Part shown: piece after piece, positions 7,325 to 16,207 of the stretch | How the letters are laid out: each line of letters starts with the position of its first letter | Position numbering within the stretch: the first letter of the stretch is position 1 | Position numbers and translations under genes: made by a program | NCBI GenBank assembly: GCA_013426805.1 | Contig: JACDZG010000006.1 | Span: forward strand, 1-64,000 | Source of the DNA: Chromatiaceae bacterium | Lineage (GTDB): Bacteria; Pseudomonadota; Gammaproteobacteria; Chromatiales; Chromatiaceae | DNA: 64,000 nt | Direction: 5' to 3' | Notes under the pieces: model-generated | The model's database searches: none | Told to the model about the DNA's origin: nothing | The model's input: the letters and a program-made list of their open reading frames with translations, nothing else

Positions 7325-10177
7325 TCACGGAACCGCATTGCCCTCCGACTGGGCCAGGCGCTCGATCATGGTCCGCAACTGCTCGATCGCCGTCTCCCGA
7401 TAGGTGTTGGGGTTCCAGTCGTGGTGCATCCAGGGCTCCAGCTCACGCAGGGCCACACCCAGCCGATCCGGCACCAGCAAGTCGTAGATGCCGCGCCAGT
7501 CACCCTCCACCCGCAGGGCCATCCGGGGGTTGATCAGGTATTGACCATGTTGCAGTCGCGTGAACAACTTGCGGTTGTAGGGACCCTCCCGACTCGCCTC
7601 GTTCTTGGACAGGATGGAAGACACGTAGGGCCGCTTCTTGCGTCGTGCCGGGACGACGGATTCCGGGAAATGATCGAGCACCTCGGCGAAATCGACCGCG
7701 CTGAGAAGTTTGCGACGCGAGACCCAGTTTTCACCGAGCCGTTGATAGAACAGGACCAGGGCGATACTGAGCATGAGATATTCCATCAGTCGGCGGTCGA
7801 GCTTCACCAACCGACCGTCCACCTGGATATCGATGCTGGCCGGGGCCAGCCGCTCGAACACCGCCGGCAGACGGGCGCGGGCGAAGCGCTCGTCCGCGCA
7901 GGCGCGGTCCAGGGCGATCTGGAACGCATTGAGCCCGTTGCCGTCGGTGAGATTCAGGTCCGCATCACGCGCCAGCAGTTGCTCGATCAGATCCGCGTTG
8001 CCGGTGCGGCTGGCGATCATCAGCGGGGTCTGACCGAAACAGTTGCGGAAGTCGACCCCGTACTTGTCCGCCTCGCGCAGGACACCGCCGGGGTTCTTCA
8101 GGCTATAGAGCAGGTAATACTTCTTCTCCAGGGTTGGCCACGCCTTGTCCGGATGACGGGCCGCCTGGAGCCCGGCCTGGTTCAATGTGTTGAGCAGACG
8201 CTGGTCGCGATAGACCAGCGCGTATTCCATGAGCGCGATGCGCGCCTTCTTGTCGCCCTTCACCAGCGCCTGTTCGCGCAGTGTGCTGAGCGCCTCGCCG
8301 CGCAGGACGGTCCAGGGAACCTGCTGCTGCTTGAGGATCTGGTTGCGGATCTCGGCCGCCTGCTCGTCCTTGCCCTGGAGTTCCAGCCGATGCGCCTCGC
8401 GCCGCCATTCCTCCAGGCTCGAGCGCTGCTCCTCGACATCGTCGACTTTCTGGTGTACCTCCGTGAGGCCGAGCAGGGTGAGCAGGGGTTGGTTCGGGCG
8501 CGCTTCGATCAGGTAAAGATTGCGCACCGCCCGCGTGACGGCCACGTACAGCGCATTGATGTAGAACTTGAAGATCTCCAGCGATTTGTCGCCCTTGTCG
8601 CGGCCGCGGGCGTAGCGCAACTCGCCGTGCAGATCGGCCGCGGTCAGGTCGGCGGCGATGTCGCGAAAGCGCTTTTCCTCCCCGCTGATAAAGCCGTAGA
8701 GCAGGACGTTCTCATACTCCAGCCCCTTGGCCTCGTGGATGGAAAAGACCAGCGGGGTGCGGAAGAAGCGGCGGACCTCGGCTTTCTGGTCATCGTGCAA
8801 CACCAGGATGGCAAAGCGGGCCGAGGCCGCGGTGCGCCGATCCAGATCGCGCTTGACCGCGTCGGTGTCCGCCAGCAACCCGACCCGGCCCTGGCGCGGC
8901 CCGCGGCTGACCACCAGGTAGTTGCTCTCCCGGTCCACCGAGCCGAAGCGGGCGTGTTTGACGTGCAGCAGGCGGTTGGCGACGTCCGTGACCTGGGGTG
9001 AGTTACGGAAGTTGGTATTGAGGATACGGATCAGTTCCGCCGGGGCGGCGTCCCCCTGCTGGTTCCAGAACAGCGTTTTGACCTTGGACCAGGAAAAAAA
9101 GTTGGGGTGGACGATCTGGTTGGAGTCGCCGCACAGCAGGAAGCCCCGCGGGTCGCGCAGCGCCTTCAAGATCAGCAGCAGTTGGACATTGGTCAGATCC
9201 TGGACCTCGTCCACCACCACGAAGTCGTAGCACGGCGCAACCCGCGCCAGCCAGGCATAGCTCAGGATGTTGGTATCGAACCAGCCGTCCTCGTCGAGGA
9301 AGCGCAGATAACGCTCGAACAGGTCATAGACCGCCTCCCGGACCTCCGGCGGATAGATCGACTGGCGAACGCCCAGGGCCAGATAGTCGGCACGGTCGAG
9401 ATAGGGCCGGTCCGCGGTGGTACCGGTAATGGCACCCTGGATCTCTTCGAACAGCCGATGGCTGTCGGCAACCTCCTTGGGCAGCCGCTGACGCTGCGCC
9501 CAGCCGGCGAAGATGCGCGGGGTCATCTCCCGGCCCGGCGGGACCTGGATGCTCTCCAGATACTCGCGGAAGGACAGGAAGGACACCTCCTGGTCGTCGT
9601 TCGCGTAACCGTTGGCGTAATAGAGGTCGCGGGCGTTCTGGGCGAGGAAGGGCGAGCGGGTCACATAGAGGATATCGCCGCGGGCATCCTTCATTTTCTC
9701 CAGGGTCAGGGCCGTCTTGCCGCTGCCGGCCGAACCGATGATGATCAGCGGCGGGGCCAGACGGTAGATCGCCTCCTGGTCGTCGTCGAACGACAGCACC
9801 TTGTCGAGCAGGTGAAAGCGCGGCATCGCGTGGTCGGAGTGGGGATTGAGGTACGGCAGTTCCGGCGCCGTCTCGGCCTCCGCGGGCTCGGCCGCCGGGA
9901 TGCGCTCCTCATCGATGACCACGCCGCGGGCGAGAAAGCGCGAGTGCTCATAGGCATGCTGGTGGATATATTCCAGCATCAGGACGCAGCGCTCCTCGCC
10001 GTGCCGGTAGAGCGCGAACAGCAGCCGGTTGCTGCGATCCAGGCGGGCGCGGTAGAGGTTGTCGCCGATTTTCTTGACCTCAGCGGAGCGGAAATCCCCG
10101 GCGCGCAAAAAGCCTGCGAGTTTTTCGAAGCCGGGGATGGCGGCGGTATCCAGGCCGCGGTAAACGAGGATCTTCAT
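7325..10177 (-). CDS. RelE-like / SF1 (UvrD-type) helicase / ankyrin fusion protein
   Basis: This 950-residue protein starts at ATG 10177 (MKILVYRG). Residues 1-85 look like a RelE/ParE-fold domain (IGDNLYRARLDRSNRLLFAL..., then LEYIHQHAYEHS). A UvrD/Rep-type SF1 helicase core follows: Walker A GSAGSGKT (148-155), DEVQ (323-326), motif III-like LLCGDSNQIVHP, motif V HEAKGLEYE (481-489) and motif VI YVAVTRA. Two ankyrin-like units (FGQTPLMIASRTGNADLIEQLL) lie near 711-760, and a basic C-terminal domain completes it. SF1A helicases move 3'-5' on ssDNA. The fusion suggests a toxin-like sensor or ribonuclease domain coupled to a motor, possibly in defence; this is inference. It is monocistronic and divergent from yadG. 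Confidence 0.75.
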   Translation of the reverse strand: MKILVYRGLDTAAIPGFEKLAGFLRAGDFRSAEVKKIGDNLYRARLDRSNRLLFALYRHGEERCVLMLEYIHQHAYEHSRFLARGVVIDEERIPAAEPAEAETAPELPYLNPHSDHAMPRFHLLDKVLSFDDDQEAIYRLAPPLIIIGSAGSGKTALTLEKMKDARGDILYVTRSPFLAQNARDLYYANGYANDDQEVSFLSFREYLESIQVPPGREMTPRIFAGWAQRQRLPKEVADSHRLFEEIQGAITGTTADRPYLDRADYLALGVRQSIYPPEVREAVYDLFERYLRFLDEDGWFDTNILSYAWLARVAPCYDFVVVDEVQDLTNVQLLLILKALRDPRGFLLCGDSNQIVHPNFFSWSKVKTLFWNQQGDAAPAELIRILNTNFRNSPQVTDVANRLLHVKHARFGSVDRESNYLVVSRGPRQGRVGLLADTDAVKRDLDRRTAASARFAILVLHDDQKAEVRRFFRTPLVFSIHEAKGLEYENVLLYGFISGEEKRFRDIAADLTAADLHGELRYARGRDKGDKSLEIFKFYINALYVAVTRAVRNLYLIEARPNQPLLTLLGLTEVHQKVDDVEEQRSSLEEWRREAHRLELQGKDEQAAEIRNQILKQQQVPWTVLRGEALSTLREQALVKGDKKARIALMEYALVYRDQRLLNTLNQAGLQAARHPDKAWPTLEKKYYLLYSLKNPGGVLREADKYGVDFRNCFGQTPLMIASRTGNADLIEQLLARDADLNLTDGNGLNAFQIALDRACADERFARARLPAVFERLAPASIDIQVDGRLVKLDRRLMEYLMLSIALVLFYQRLGENWVSRRKLLSAVDFAEVLDHFPESVVPARRKKRPYVSSILSKNEASREGPYNRKLFTRLQHGQYLINPRMALRVEGDWRGIYDLLVPDRLGVALRELEPWMHHDWNPNTYRETAIEQLRTMIERLAQSEGNAVP

Positions 10178-10339
10178 CTGTTCCTGAATCCTGACAATGG
10201 CTAGGTTGCGCTCCCTGCCGACAGTTGGCGTCACGGCTGGAGGCGCGCCGTTGCGGCAAGCGCCGGATCCCGTCATTCTAGCGCTTACGCGACCAGCCGG
10301 GGCAGGACTCCCGGCCATCTTGCCGACAGCGAGGCCGCT

Positions 10340-10435
10340 GGTCCGCACAGCGGACCCTACGGATCGCGGCCTGTAGGGTCCGCTGTGCGGACCGACGCGC
10401 TGTGCGGACCGACGCGCTGTGCGGACCGACGCGCC
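10340..10435. repeat. Perfect inverted repeat followed by 17-nt tandem repeats
   Basis: A 21-nt arm at 10340-10360 (GGTCCGCACAGCGGACCCTAC) pairs perfectly with 10373-10393. The right arm then continues into two full 17-nt tandem copies of GACGCGCTGTGCGGACC (10394-10410, 10411-10427) and a partial third. It lies in the divergent intergenic region between the helicase and yadG genes. It looks like a REP/BIME-type element with unit expansion, and could also act as a cruciform or transcription barrier. Confidence 0.8.
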
Positions 10436-10552
10436 TGGAGCGGACCGCCGCAGCACCAAAAAAAACTGGCCGATGATTCGGCCGCTCGGGCCTCTGGCCT
10501 GATCCCGAGGTTGAAACCCGGCGGGATGGCCGGTAGTTTAGAATCCCCGGCA

Positions 10553-11515
10553 ATGACTGCTCCGATACCCACTGCAATGCCCCCAGCTCTCGCCGTCACC
10601 GCGCTCGTCAAGACCTACCGCGGCGGACTCCAGGCCCTCAAGGGGGTGGACCTGCGGGTGGACGCGGGCGATTTCTTTGCGCTCTTGGGCCCGAATGGTG
10701 CGGGTAAATCGACCCTGATCGGCATCATCGCGTCCCTGGTAACCAAAACCTCCGGGCAGGTGCGGGTCTTCGGACACGACCTGGACCTGGACCCGGAGGC
10801 GGTGAAATCCTGCATCGGCCTGGTTCCCCAGGAGTTTAACTTCAATCTGTTTCTGCCGGCGGGCGAGGTGGTCGTCAACCAGGCGGGCTATTACGGCATT
10901 CCGCGCCGCGAGGCGCGGGTCCGTGCGGAGCGTTACCTGCGGCAACTGGATCTCTGGGAGCGGCGTGATACCGAGATGCGTCGACTGTCGGGCGGCATGA
11001 AACGTCGGCTGATGATCGCCCGCGCCCTGGTGCACGAGCCGCGCCTGTTGATCCTCGACGAGCCGACCGCCGGGGTCGATATCGAGATCCGCCGTTCCAT
11101 GTGGGCCTTCCTGAAGGAGCTGAACGCCCAGGGCACCACCATCATCCTGACCACCCACTATCTGGAAGAAGCCGAGAGTTTGTGTCGCAACATCGCCATC
11201 ATCAACGACGGTGAGATTGCCGAGCGCACCAGTATCGCGGCCCTGCTGGGGCGCCTGCATACCGAAACCTTCGTGCTCAATCTCAAGGGACGCGTCACTG
11301 AACTGCCGCAACTGGGGGGATTCGTGCTCAATCACGTGGATGACTGCACCCTGGAAGTGGAGATGAACCGCGAGCATACGATCAACGGACTCTTCGACGC
11401 CCTGTCGCGCAACGGGATCGAGGTGCTCAGCCTGCGTAACAAGCAGAACCGCCTGGAGCGCTTGTTCCTGGATATGGTGGACCAAAACCAGGCCGATGCA
11501 CGGGGTGCGCCGTGA
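10553..11515 (+). CDS. yadG: ABC transporter ATP-binding protein (YadG-like)
   Basis: This ~320-residue ABC ATPase has Walker A GPNGAGKST, Q-loop VPQEFN, signature LSGGMKRRLMIARAL, Walker B LLILDEPTAGVD and switch His in TTHYLEEAE. The C-terminal ~80 residues form the extra domain seen in YadG/DrrA-type exporters. With the overlapping permease gene it forms a type-2 (ABC-2) exporter of unknown substrate. ATG 10553 (MTAPIPT) or ATG 10577 are both possible starts. The upstream frame is repeat DNA. Confidence 0.85.
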   Translation: MTAPIPTAMPPALAVTALVKTYRGGLQALKGVDLRVDAGDFFALLGPNGAGKSTLIGIIASLVTKTSGQVRVFGHDLDLDPEAVKSCIGLVPQEFNFNLFLPAGEVVVNQAGYYGIPRREARVRAERYLRQLDLWERRDTEMRRLSGGMKRRLMIARALVHEPRLLILDEPTAGVDIEIRRSMWAFLKELNAQGTTIILTTHYLEEAESLCRNIAIINDGEIAERTSIAALLGRLHTETFVLNLKGRVTELPQLGGFVLNHVDDCTLEVEMNREHTINGLFDALSRNGIEVLSLRNKQNRLERLFLDMVDQNQADARGAP

Positions 11516-12300
11516 CCCGCGGGGCCGGCACCTGGCCGCGCTACTGGGTCACCTTCGCGACCATCGTCGGCAAGGAGTTTCGGCGCTTCACCCGGATCTG
11601 GGTGCAGACGGTACTGCCCTCGGTGATCACCACCACCCTGTATTTCCTGATTTTCGGCGAGCTGATCGGGGGGCGCATCGGTCCCATGGGCGGGCTGCCC
11701 TATCTGGATTTCATCGTGCCGGGGTTGGTGCTGATGGCCGTGATCACCAACGCCTACTCCAATGTCGTCTCGTCCTTCTACAGCAGCAAGTTCTCGCGCT
11801 ATGTCGAGGAACTGTTGGTCTCGCCCGCCCCGAACTGGATCATCCTGGCCGGGTACGTGGCCGGCGGAGTCGCGCGCGGGCTGACCGTGGGGGCGACGGT
11901 GATGCTGGTCGCCATGTTGTTCACGCGCATTGAGGTGCACAGTCCCGCCGTCACGCTGCTCGTGCTCTGCATGACCGCGGTGCTGTTCTCGCTGGGCGGT
12001 TTCATTAACGCAATCTACGCCAACAGTTTTGATGATATCTCGATCGTCCCCACCTTCGTGTTGACGCCGCTGACCTATCTGGGCGGCGTCTTCTACTCCA
12101 TCGACCTGCTGCCGGGCTTCTGGCAGGCGGTCTCGCTGGCCAATCCCGTCCTCTACATGGTCAACGGGTTTCGCTACGGGCTGCACGGGGTCACCGACAT
12201 CCCGTTGGGCTGGGCCTTCGGTATCATTCTGGCCTTCATCGTCGGGTTGAGCTGGTTCAGCCTGTCGCTGCTGCGGCGCGGCGTCGGCATCAAATCCTGA
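11512..12300 (+). CDS. yadH: ABC-2 type transporter permease (YadH-like)
   Basis: This 262-residue inner-membrane protein has six hydrophobic segments and the ABC-2 family pattern: an N-terminal KEFRRFTRIWVQTVLPSV amphipathic helix, a conserved central region LDFIVPGLVLMAVITNAYSN, and a C-terminal LANPVLYMVNGFRYG. It is the membrane half of the YadGH exporter. The GTG start overlaps the ATPase stop by 3 nt, so the two are translationally coupled. E. coli YadGH has no firmly established substrate, and none can be inferred here. Confidence 0.85.
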   Translation: MTRGAGTWPRYWVTFATIVGKEFRRFTRIWVQTVLPSVITTTLYFLIFGELIGGRIGPMGGLPYLDFIVPGLVLMAVITNAYSNVVSSFYSSKFSRYVEELLVSPAPNWIILAGYVAGGVARGLTVGATVMLVAMLFTRIEVHSPAVTLLVLCMTAVLFSLGGFINAIYANSFDDISIVPTFVLTPLTYLGGVFYSIDLLPGFWQAVSLANPVLYMVNGFRYGLHGVTDIPLGWAFGIILAFIVGLSWFSLSLLRRGVGIKS

Positions 12301-12479
12301 CCGATGCGCCGTTTGGCGCGCCTCCGAAGGGGACTGTCGGTCCTGTCGCGGTTGTATCCAACTTCTGCACATGGGACTATAAGCACATGAAACTCTCAGA
12401 AAATGAATCTTCAGTCCACTCGCTGTACTTTGAACCCTCGCGGGCCACGCCCGTCCGACCAGGGGGCCTGAACTGACTC

Positions 12480-14915
12480 GTGGCCATGAATCAAGCAACC
12501 ACTCACGCCCGTTATCGTCGGACGCCTTCACCACGGCCGCGCCGCGGCATCGGCGGGTTTCTCCTGCGCTGGCTGTTGTTGGTCCTGGTCGCGGTCGGCC
12601 TGGCCGGCGTGCTCTACGGCGTCCATCTGGATCGGGTGGTGCGCGGCAAGTTCGAGGGTAAACGTTGGGCCTTACCGGCCCGCGTCTACGCCCGCCCTTT
12701 GGAGCTCTACGCCAGCCGGCCGCTCACGGCCGAGCAACTGCAAGCCGAACTGGTGCGGCTGAACTATCGTCCCGCGACCGACACCGCGGCCACGGTCGAG
12801 GGGACCTACACCCGCACCGCCGATCGCTTCCTGGTCCACACCCGGGCGTTCCGTTTTTGGGACGGTGAGGAGCCGAGCCGGTTGCTGGAGGTGGACCTCG
12901 CCGACGGCAAGGTGTCCGCCCTGGGTGACGGCGGCGGCGGGCCGGCGCCGGATCTGGCCCGGCTGGAGGCCGTGCTGATCGCCAGCATTTATCCGACCCA
13001 CAATGAGGATCGGGTGCTGGTGCGCCGCCAGGATCTGCCGGACCTGCTGGTGCAGGCACTGGTGGCGGTGGAGGATCGCAGCTTCTTCAGCCATCTGGGT
13101 GTCGACCCCAGGGGCATCATCCGCGCCGGTTATCGCAACATGCGCGCCGGCGGTGTGGTCGAGGGCGCCAGCACGCTGACCCAACAGTTGGTCAAGAACT
13201 TCTATCTGTCGGCCGATCGCACCCTGGTGCGCAAGCTCAATGAAGCCTACATGGCGCTGCTGCTGGAGTACCGCTACAGCAAGGACGATATCCTGGAAGC
13301 CTATGCCAACGAGATCTATCTCGGGCAGGATGGCAGCCGCGGGGTCCATGGATTCGGTCTGGCGAGCAGCTTCTTTTTCAATCGCACGCTCGATGAATTG
13401 GGCATCCCCGAGATCGCCTTGCTGGTGGGCCTGGTGCAGGCGCCGTCCAGTCTCGATCCGCGGCGTTTCCCCGCCGCCGCGCTCAGACGCCGCAACCTGG
13501 TCATCGATATCATGGTGCGCGACCGGGTGATCACCGTCACCGCGGGCGAGCAGGCCAAGGCGGCGCCGCTCGAACTGCGTGAGGGCGGGGGCCGGCCGGT
13601 CGGGGAGTATCCGGATTTCATTCAGCTCGTGCGGCGTCAGCTCCAGCGCGACTATCGGGACGAGGATTTGCGCTCCGAGGGGTTGCGCATCTTCACCACC
13701 CTCGACCCGCTGGTCCAATCGACGGTTGAGGCCGCCATTCCCAAGCGATTGCGGGAACTAGAAAAATCCCGCGGCATGAAGGCCGGCACCCTGGAGACGG
13801 CCGCCGTTGTCACCTCGGTCGCGCAAGGCGAAGTCCTGGCGCTGGCGGGCGGACGCGAGGCCGGCTATGCCGGATTCAACCGCGGTCTCGACGCCGTCCG
13901 CGCCATCGGATCGCTGGTCAAGCCGGCGGTCTATCTGGCGGCCTTGTCGAACCCCAAGCGCTATACCCTGACCACCAGTATCCCCGACACGCCGTACAGT
14001 CTGCGGACCGGCAACGGCCAGTTCTGGTCGCCGAAGAACTATGACCACTCGGTGCATGGTCCCGTGCCCTTGTATCAGGCGCTGGCCAGCTCCCTGAACC
14101 TGGCGACCGTCAATCTGGGGATGAGTCTCGGCGTCAAGGAGGTCGCCGAGACACTCTATCGACTGGGTGCCCAGCGGCGCATCACCGCGGTCCCGGCCAT
14201 CATGCTGGGTGCGGTCGACCTGTCGCCGCTGGAAGTCGCCCAAATCTACCAGACGATCGGCGCGGGCGGCTATCGCGCCCCCTTGCGGGCCATCCGCGAG
14301 GTGATGGACGTCAACGGCCGCCCCCTCAACCGCTATCCGCTGGCGATCGAGGCCGTCGTCGATCCGCGTGCGGCCTATCTGACTGGTTGGGCCATGCAGC
14401 AGGTGGTCCGCCAAGGCACCGCCAAGTGGTTGGGTGAGCGTCTGCCCAAGGGGTTGACCATGGCCGGCAAGACCGGCACCACCGACGACATGTGCGATAG
14501 TTGGTTCGCCGGATTCAGCGGTGACAAGGTGGCCGTGGTCTGGGTCGGGCGTGACGACCACAAGCCGATGGGGCTGGCCGGCGGGGCCGGTGCCTTGCGC
14601 GTGTGGTCGGATTTCATGCTGGCCATCCCGAATGAGCCACTGCAGGACGCGCCGCCGGAGGGCGTTGTATTGTCCGGTGCCTGCGGCCGTTCCGGCGTGC
14701 CTTATATCGCGGGCAGCGGGCCGGCGGCCGGCAGTTGCGGCGACGGCGATGCATCCAGGTCGGCGGCCAAGCGGGCCGACGGGTCCAAGCGTGTTGCCGG
14801 TGCGTCGGCGGATGCGTCGGTGCCGGACGAACCGGCCCCGGCCAGGGCGCCGAAGCCGACCCCGGTCGCCAAGCCGAAGCCGCCAAGTGAAAACCTCTTC
14901 ATGAGCGATTTGTAG
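12480..14915 (+). CDS. mrcB: Penicillin-binding protein 1b, bifunctional peptidoglycan synthase
   Basis: This 811-residue class A PBP has an N-terminal membrane anchor (residues ~26-48), a UB2H-like region, a GT51 glycosyltransferase domain with catalytic Glu198 (VAVEDRSFFSH) and QQLVKN, and a transpeptidase domain with Ser478 (SLVK), SLN at 538-540 and KTGT at 664-667. It polymerises lipid II and cross-links peptides at the outer face of the inner membrane. The C-terminus adds a low-complexity Lys/Pro/Ala tail. Start may be GTG 12480 or ATG 12486. The next gene encodes the probable activator lipoprotein, 3 nt downstream. Confidence 0.93.
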   Translation: MAMNQATTHARYRRTPSPRPRRGIGGFLLRWLLLVLVAVGLAGVLYGVHLDRVVRGKFEGKRWALPARVYARPLELYASRPLTAEQLQAELVRLNYRPATDTAATVEGTYTRTADRFLVHTRAFRFWDGEEPSRLLEVDLADGKVSALGDGGGGPAPDLARLEAVLIASIYPTHNEDRVLVRRQDLPDLLVQALVAVEDRSFFSHLGVDPRGIIRAGYRNMRAGGVVEGASTLTQQLVKNFYLSADRTLVRKLNEAYMALLLEYRYSKDDILEAYANEIYLGQDGSRGVHGFGLASSFFFNRTLDELGIPEIALLVGLVQAPSSLDPRRFPAAALRRRNLVIDIMVRDRVITVTAGEQAKAAPLELREGGGRPVGEYPDFIQLVRRQLQRDYRDEDLRSEGLRIFTTLDPLVQSTVEAAIPKRLRELEKSRGMKAGTLETAAVVTSVAQGEVLALAGGREAGYAGFNRGLDAVRAIGSLVKPAVYLAALSNPKRYTLTTSIPDTPYSLRTGNGQFWSPKNYDHSVHGPVPLYQALASSLNLATVNLGMSLGVKEVAETLYRLGAQRRITAVPAIMLGAVDLSPLEVAQIYQTIGAGGYRAPLRAIREVMDVNGRPLNRYPLAIEAVVDPRAAYLTGWAMQQVVRQGTAKWLGERLPKGLTMAGKTGTTDDMCDSWFAGFSGDKVAVVWVGRDDHKPMGLAGGAGALRVWSDFMLAIPNEPLQDAPPEGVVLSGACGRSGVPYIAGSGPAAGSCGDGDASRSAAKRADGSKRVAGASADASVPDEPAPARAPKPTPVAKPKPPSENLFMSDL

Positions 14916-14918
14916 TCG

Positions 14919-16169
14919 ATGTTCAGCGCACTTCGGACTCTCTGTTGCCTCTGCCTGCCGGCCCTGTGGCTGGCTGCCTGCGCCACGGCCCCGCGGGAGG
15001 GACCACCGGCCCCGGTGGTCTCGGTCGGGCCGGCCCCGAGTCTGCCCGAGCCCGCGGCTGAAACGGCCGCTGCGCCACCGCCGGTTGCCGCCGTGCCCAA
15101 GCCGCGACCGCAGCCCAAGCCGGCTGCACCCAAGCCGAAAGAGACCAAGGTTTACGCCTATCGTGAGCCGGGAACCGAGTCTGAGCCGGAGGAACCAGCG
15201 GCAGCCGACCGGTCAGCGCCGAAGGTGACCCCGCGGACCACGCCAAAACCGACGGCCGTGGCCGCGAACACGGCCAAGCCGCGAACTCCAGCCGCCGCTC
15301 AGTCCGCCCCGTCGACCGCAAAGTCCGCCGCCCAACCGGCTTCGGCGAAGCCGCCGATCAGCACACCAGCGCCCTCCAAGACCGCGACCAGCACGGCGGT
15401 ACCGGCCAAGCCGGCCAAGCCGGCCACGACCACCGCGGTCAACTCGACAACCGCCGCAGCGGCCAAGTCGGCGGCGACGACCGCGGCCAATCCGGTCAAG
15501 CCGGTCAAGCCGGCCACGACCACCGCGGTCAACTCGACAACCGTCGCGGCGGCGAAGCCGGCGAAGACAACCACGCCCAAGCCGACCACCACCGCTGCCG
15601 CGAAGCCGGCCGCGACCACCACGGCCAAGCCGACGACCACCGCGGCGGCCAAGCCGCCAACGGTTACCGCGACTCCCAAATCGAAGGTTGCCGCGGCGCC
15701 GGCCCCTGCCCCTAAGGTCGCCGCGCCGCCCCCACCCAAACCGCCCAAGCCGGCGGCCCCTCCGCCAAGCCCGCCGCCGGTCGCGGCGGCGCCCGCGCCC
15801 AAGCCGGCCCCGGCGGCGGCGAATCCGGCACCGGCACCGGCATCGGGTCTGGCGCCCGCGGCGGATTCGCTGGCGCGCCAGGCCGAACAGCAGCGTCAGA
15901 CCGGCGACTACGCGGGTGCCGCCGCGACCCTGGAACGCTCGCTGCGGATTGCCCCGCGGGACCCCTACCTGTGGAATCGTCTGGCGCGGGTGCGCATGGA
16001 GCAGGGGCAGGTGTCTCAGGCCGGTCAGCTTGCGACACGCTCCAATGACTTTGCCGGCAAGCAGCCGAACGTCAAACAAGACAACTGGCGGATCATCGCC
16101 GAGTCCAAGCGCCGCGCCGGTGATACGGCCGGTGCAACCGAGGCCGAGCGCAAGGCCGGCGGCAATTGA
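14919..16169 (+). CDS. TPR lipoprotein, LpoP-like PBP1b activator candidate
   Basis: This 416-residue protein has a lipoprotein signal with lipobox LAAC (lipidated Cys21), a ~290-residue Ala/Lys/Pro/Thr-rich linker, and a C-terminal TPR domain (SLARQAEQQRQTGDYAGAA onward, ~320-416). In Pseudomonas aeruginosa a TPR lipoprotein, LpoP, is encoded directly after the PBP1b gene and activates it from the outer membrane. Position and architecture match, and the linker could span the periplasm. Part of the linker is an internal duplication: KPATTTAVNSTT occurs twice (encoded near 15415 and 15507). Role is inferred; no partner-binding site is visible. Confidence 0.75.
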   Translation: MFSALRTLCCLCLPALWLAACATAPREGPPAPVVSVGPAPSLPEPAAETAAAPPPVAAVPKPRPQPKPAAPKPKETKVYAYREPGTESEPEEPAAADRSAPKVTPRTTPKPTAVAANTAKPRTPAAAQSAPSTAKSAAQPASAKPPISTPAPSKTATSTAVPAKPAKPATTTAVNSTTAAAAKSAATTAANPVKPVKPATTTAVNSTTVAAAKPAKTTTPKPTTTAAAKPAATTTAKPTTTAAAKPPTVTATPKSKVAAAPAPAPKVAAPPPPKPPKPAAPPPSPPPVAAAPAPKPAPAAANPAPAPASGLAPAADSLARQAEQQRQTGDYAGAAATLERSLRIAPRDPYLWNRLARVRMEQGQVSQAGQLATRSNDFAGKQPNVKQDNWRIIAESKRRAGDTAGATEAERKAGGN

Positions 16170-16207
16170 TGAAGCACGTGCCGGCCTCCTGAGGGCGCGC
16201 CGCGCCG

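Noticed and set aside
7196-9001. Long plus-strand open frame opposite the helicase gene
   Set aside because: It lies fully antisense to a gene with clear helicase motifs; its composition is what high G+C antisense frames give, with no recognisable domain. The same holds for 3414-5090, 9107-10204, 16025-18157, 24625-26229, 35486-37225 and 37162-38982.
15213-16079. Arg/Gly-rich minus-strand frames opposite the lipoprotein gene
   Set aside because: They are mirror products of the Ala/Lys/Pro/Thr-rich codons of the real gene.
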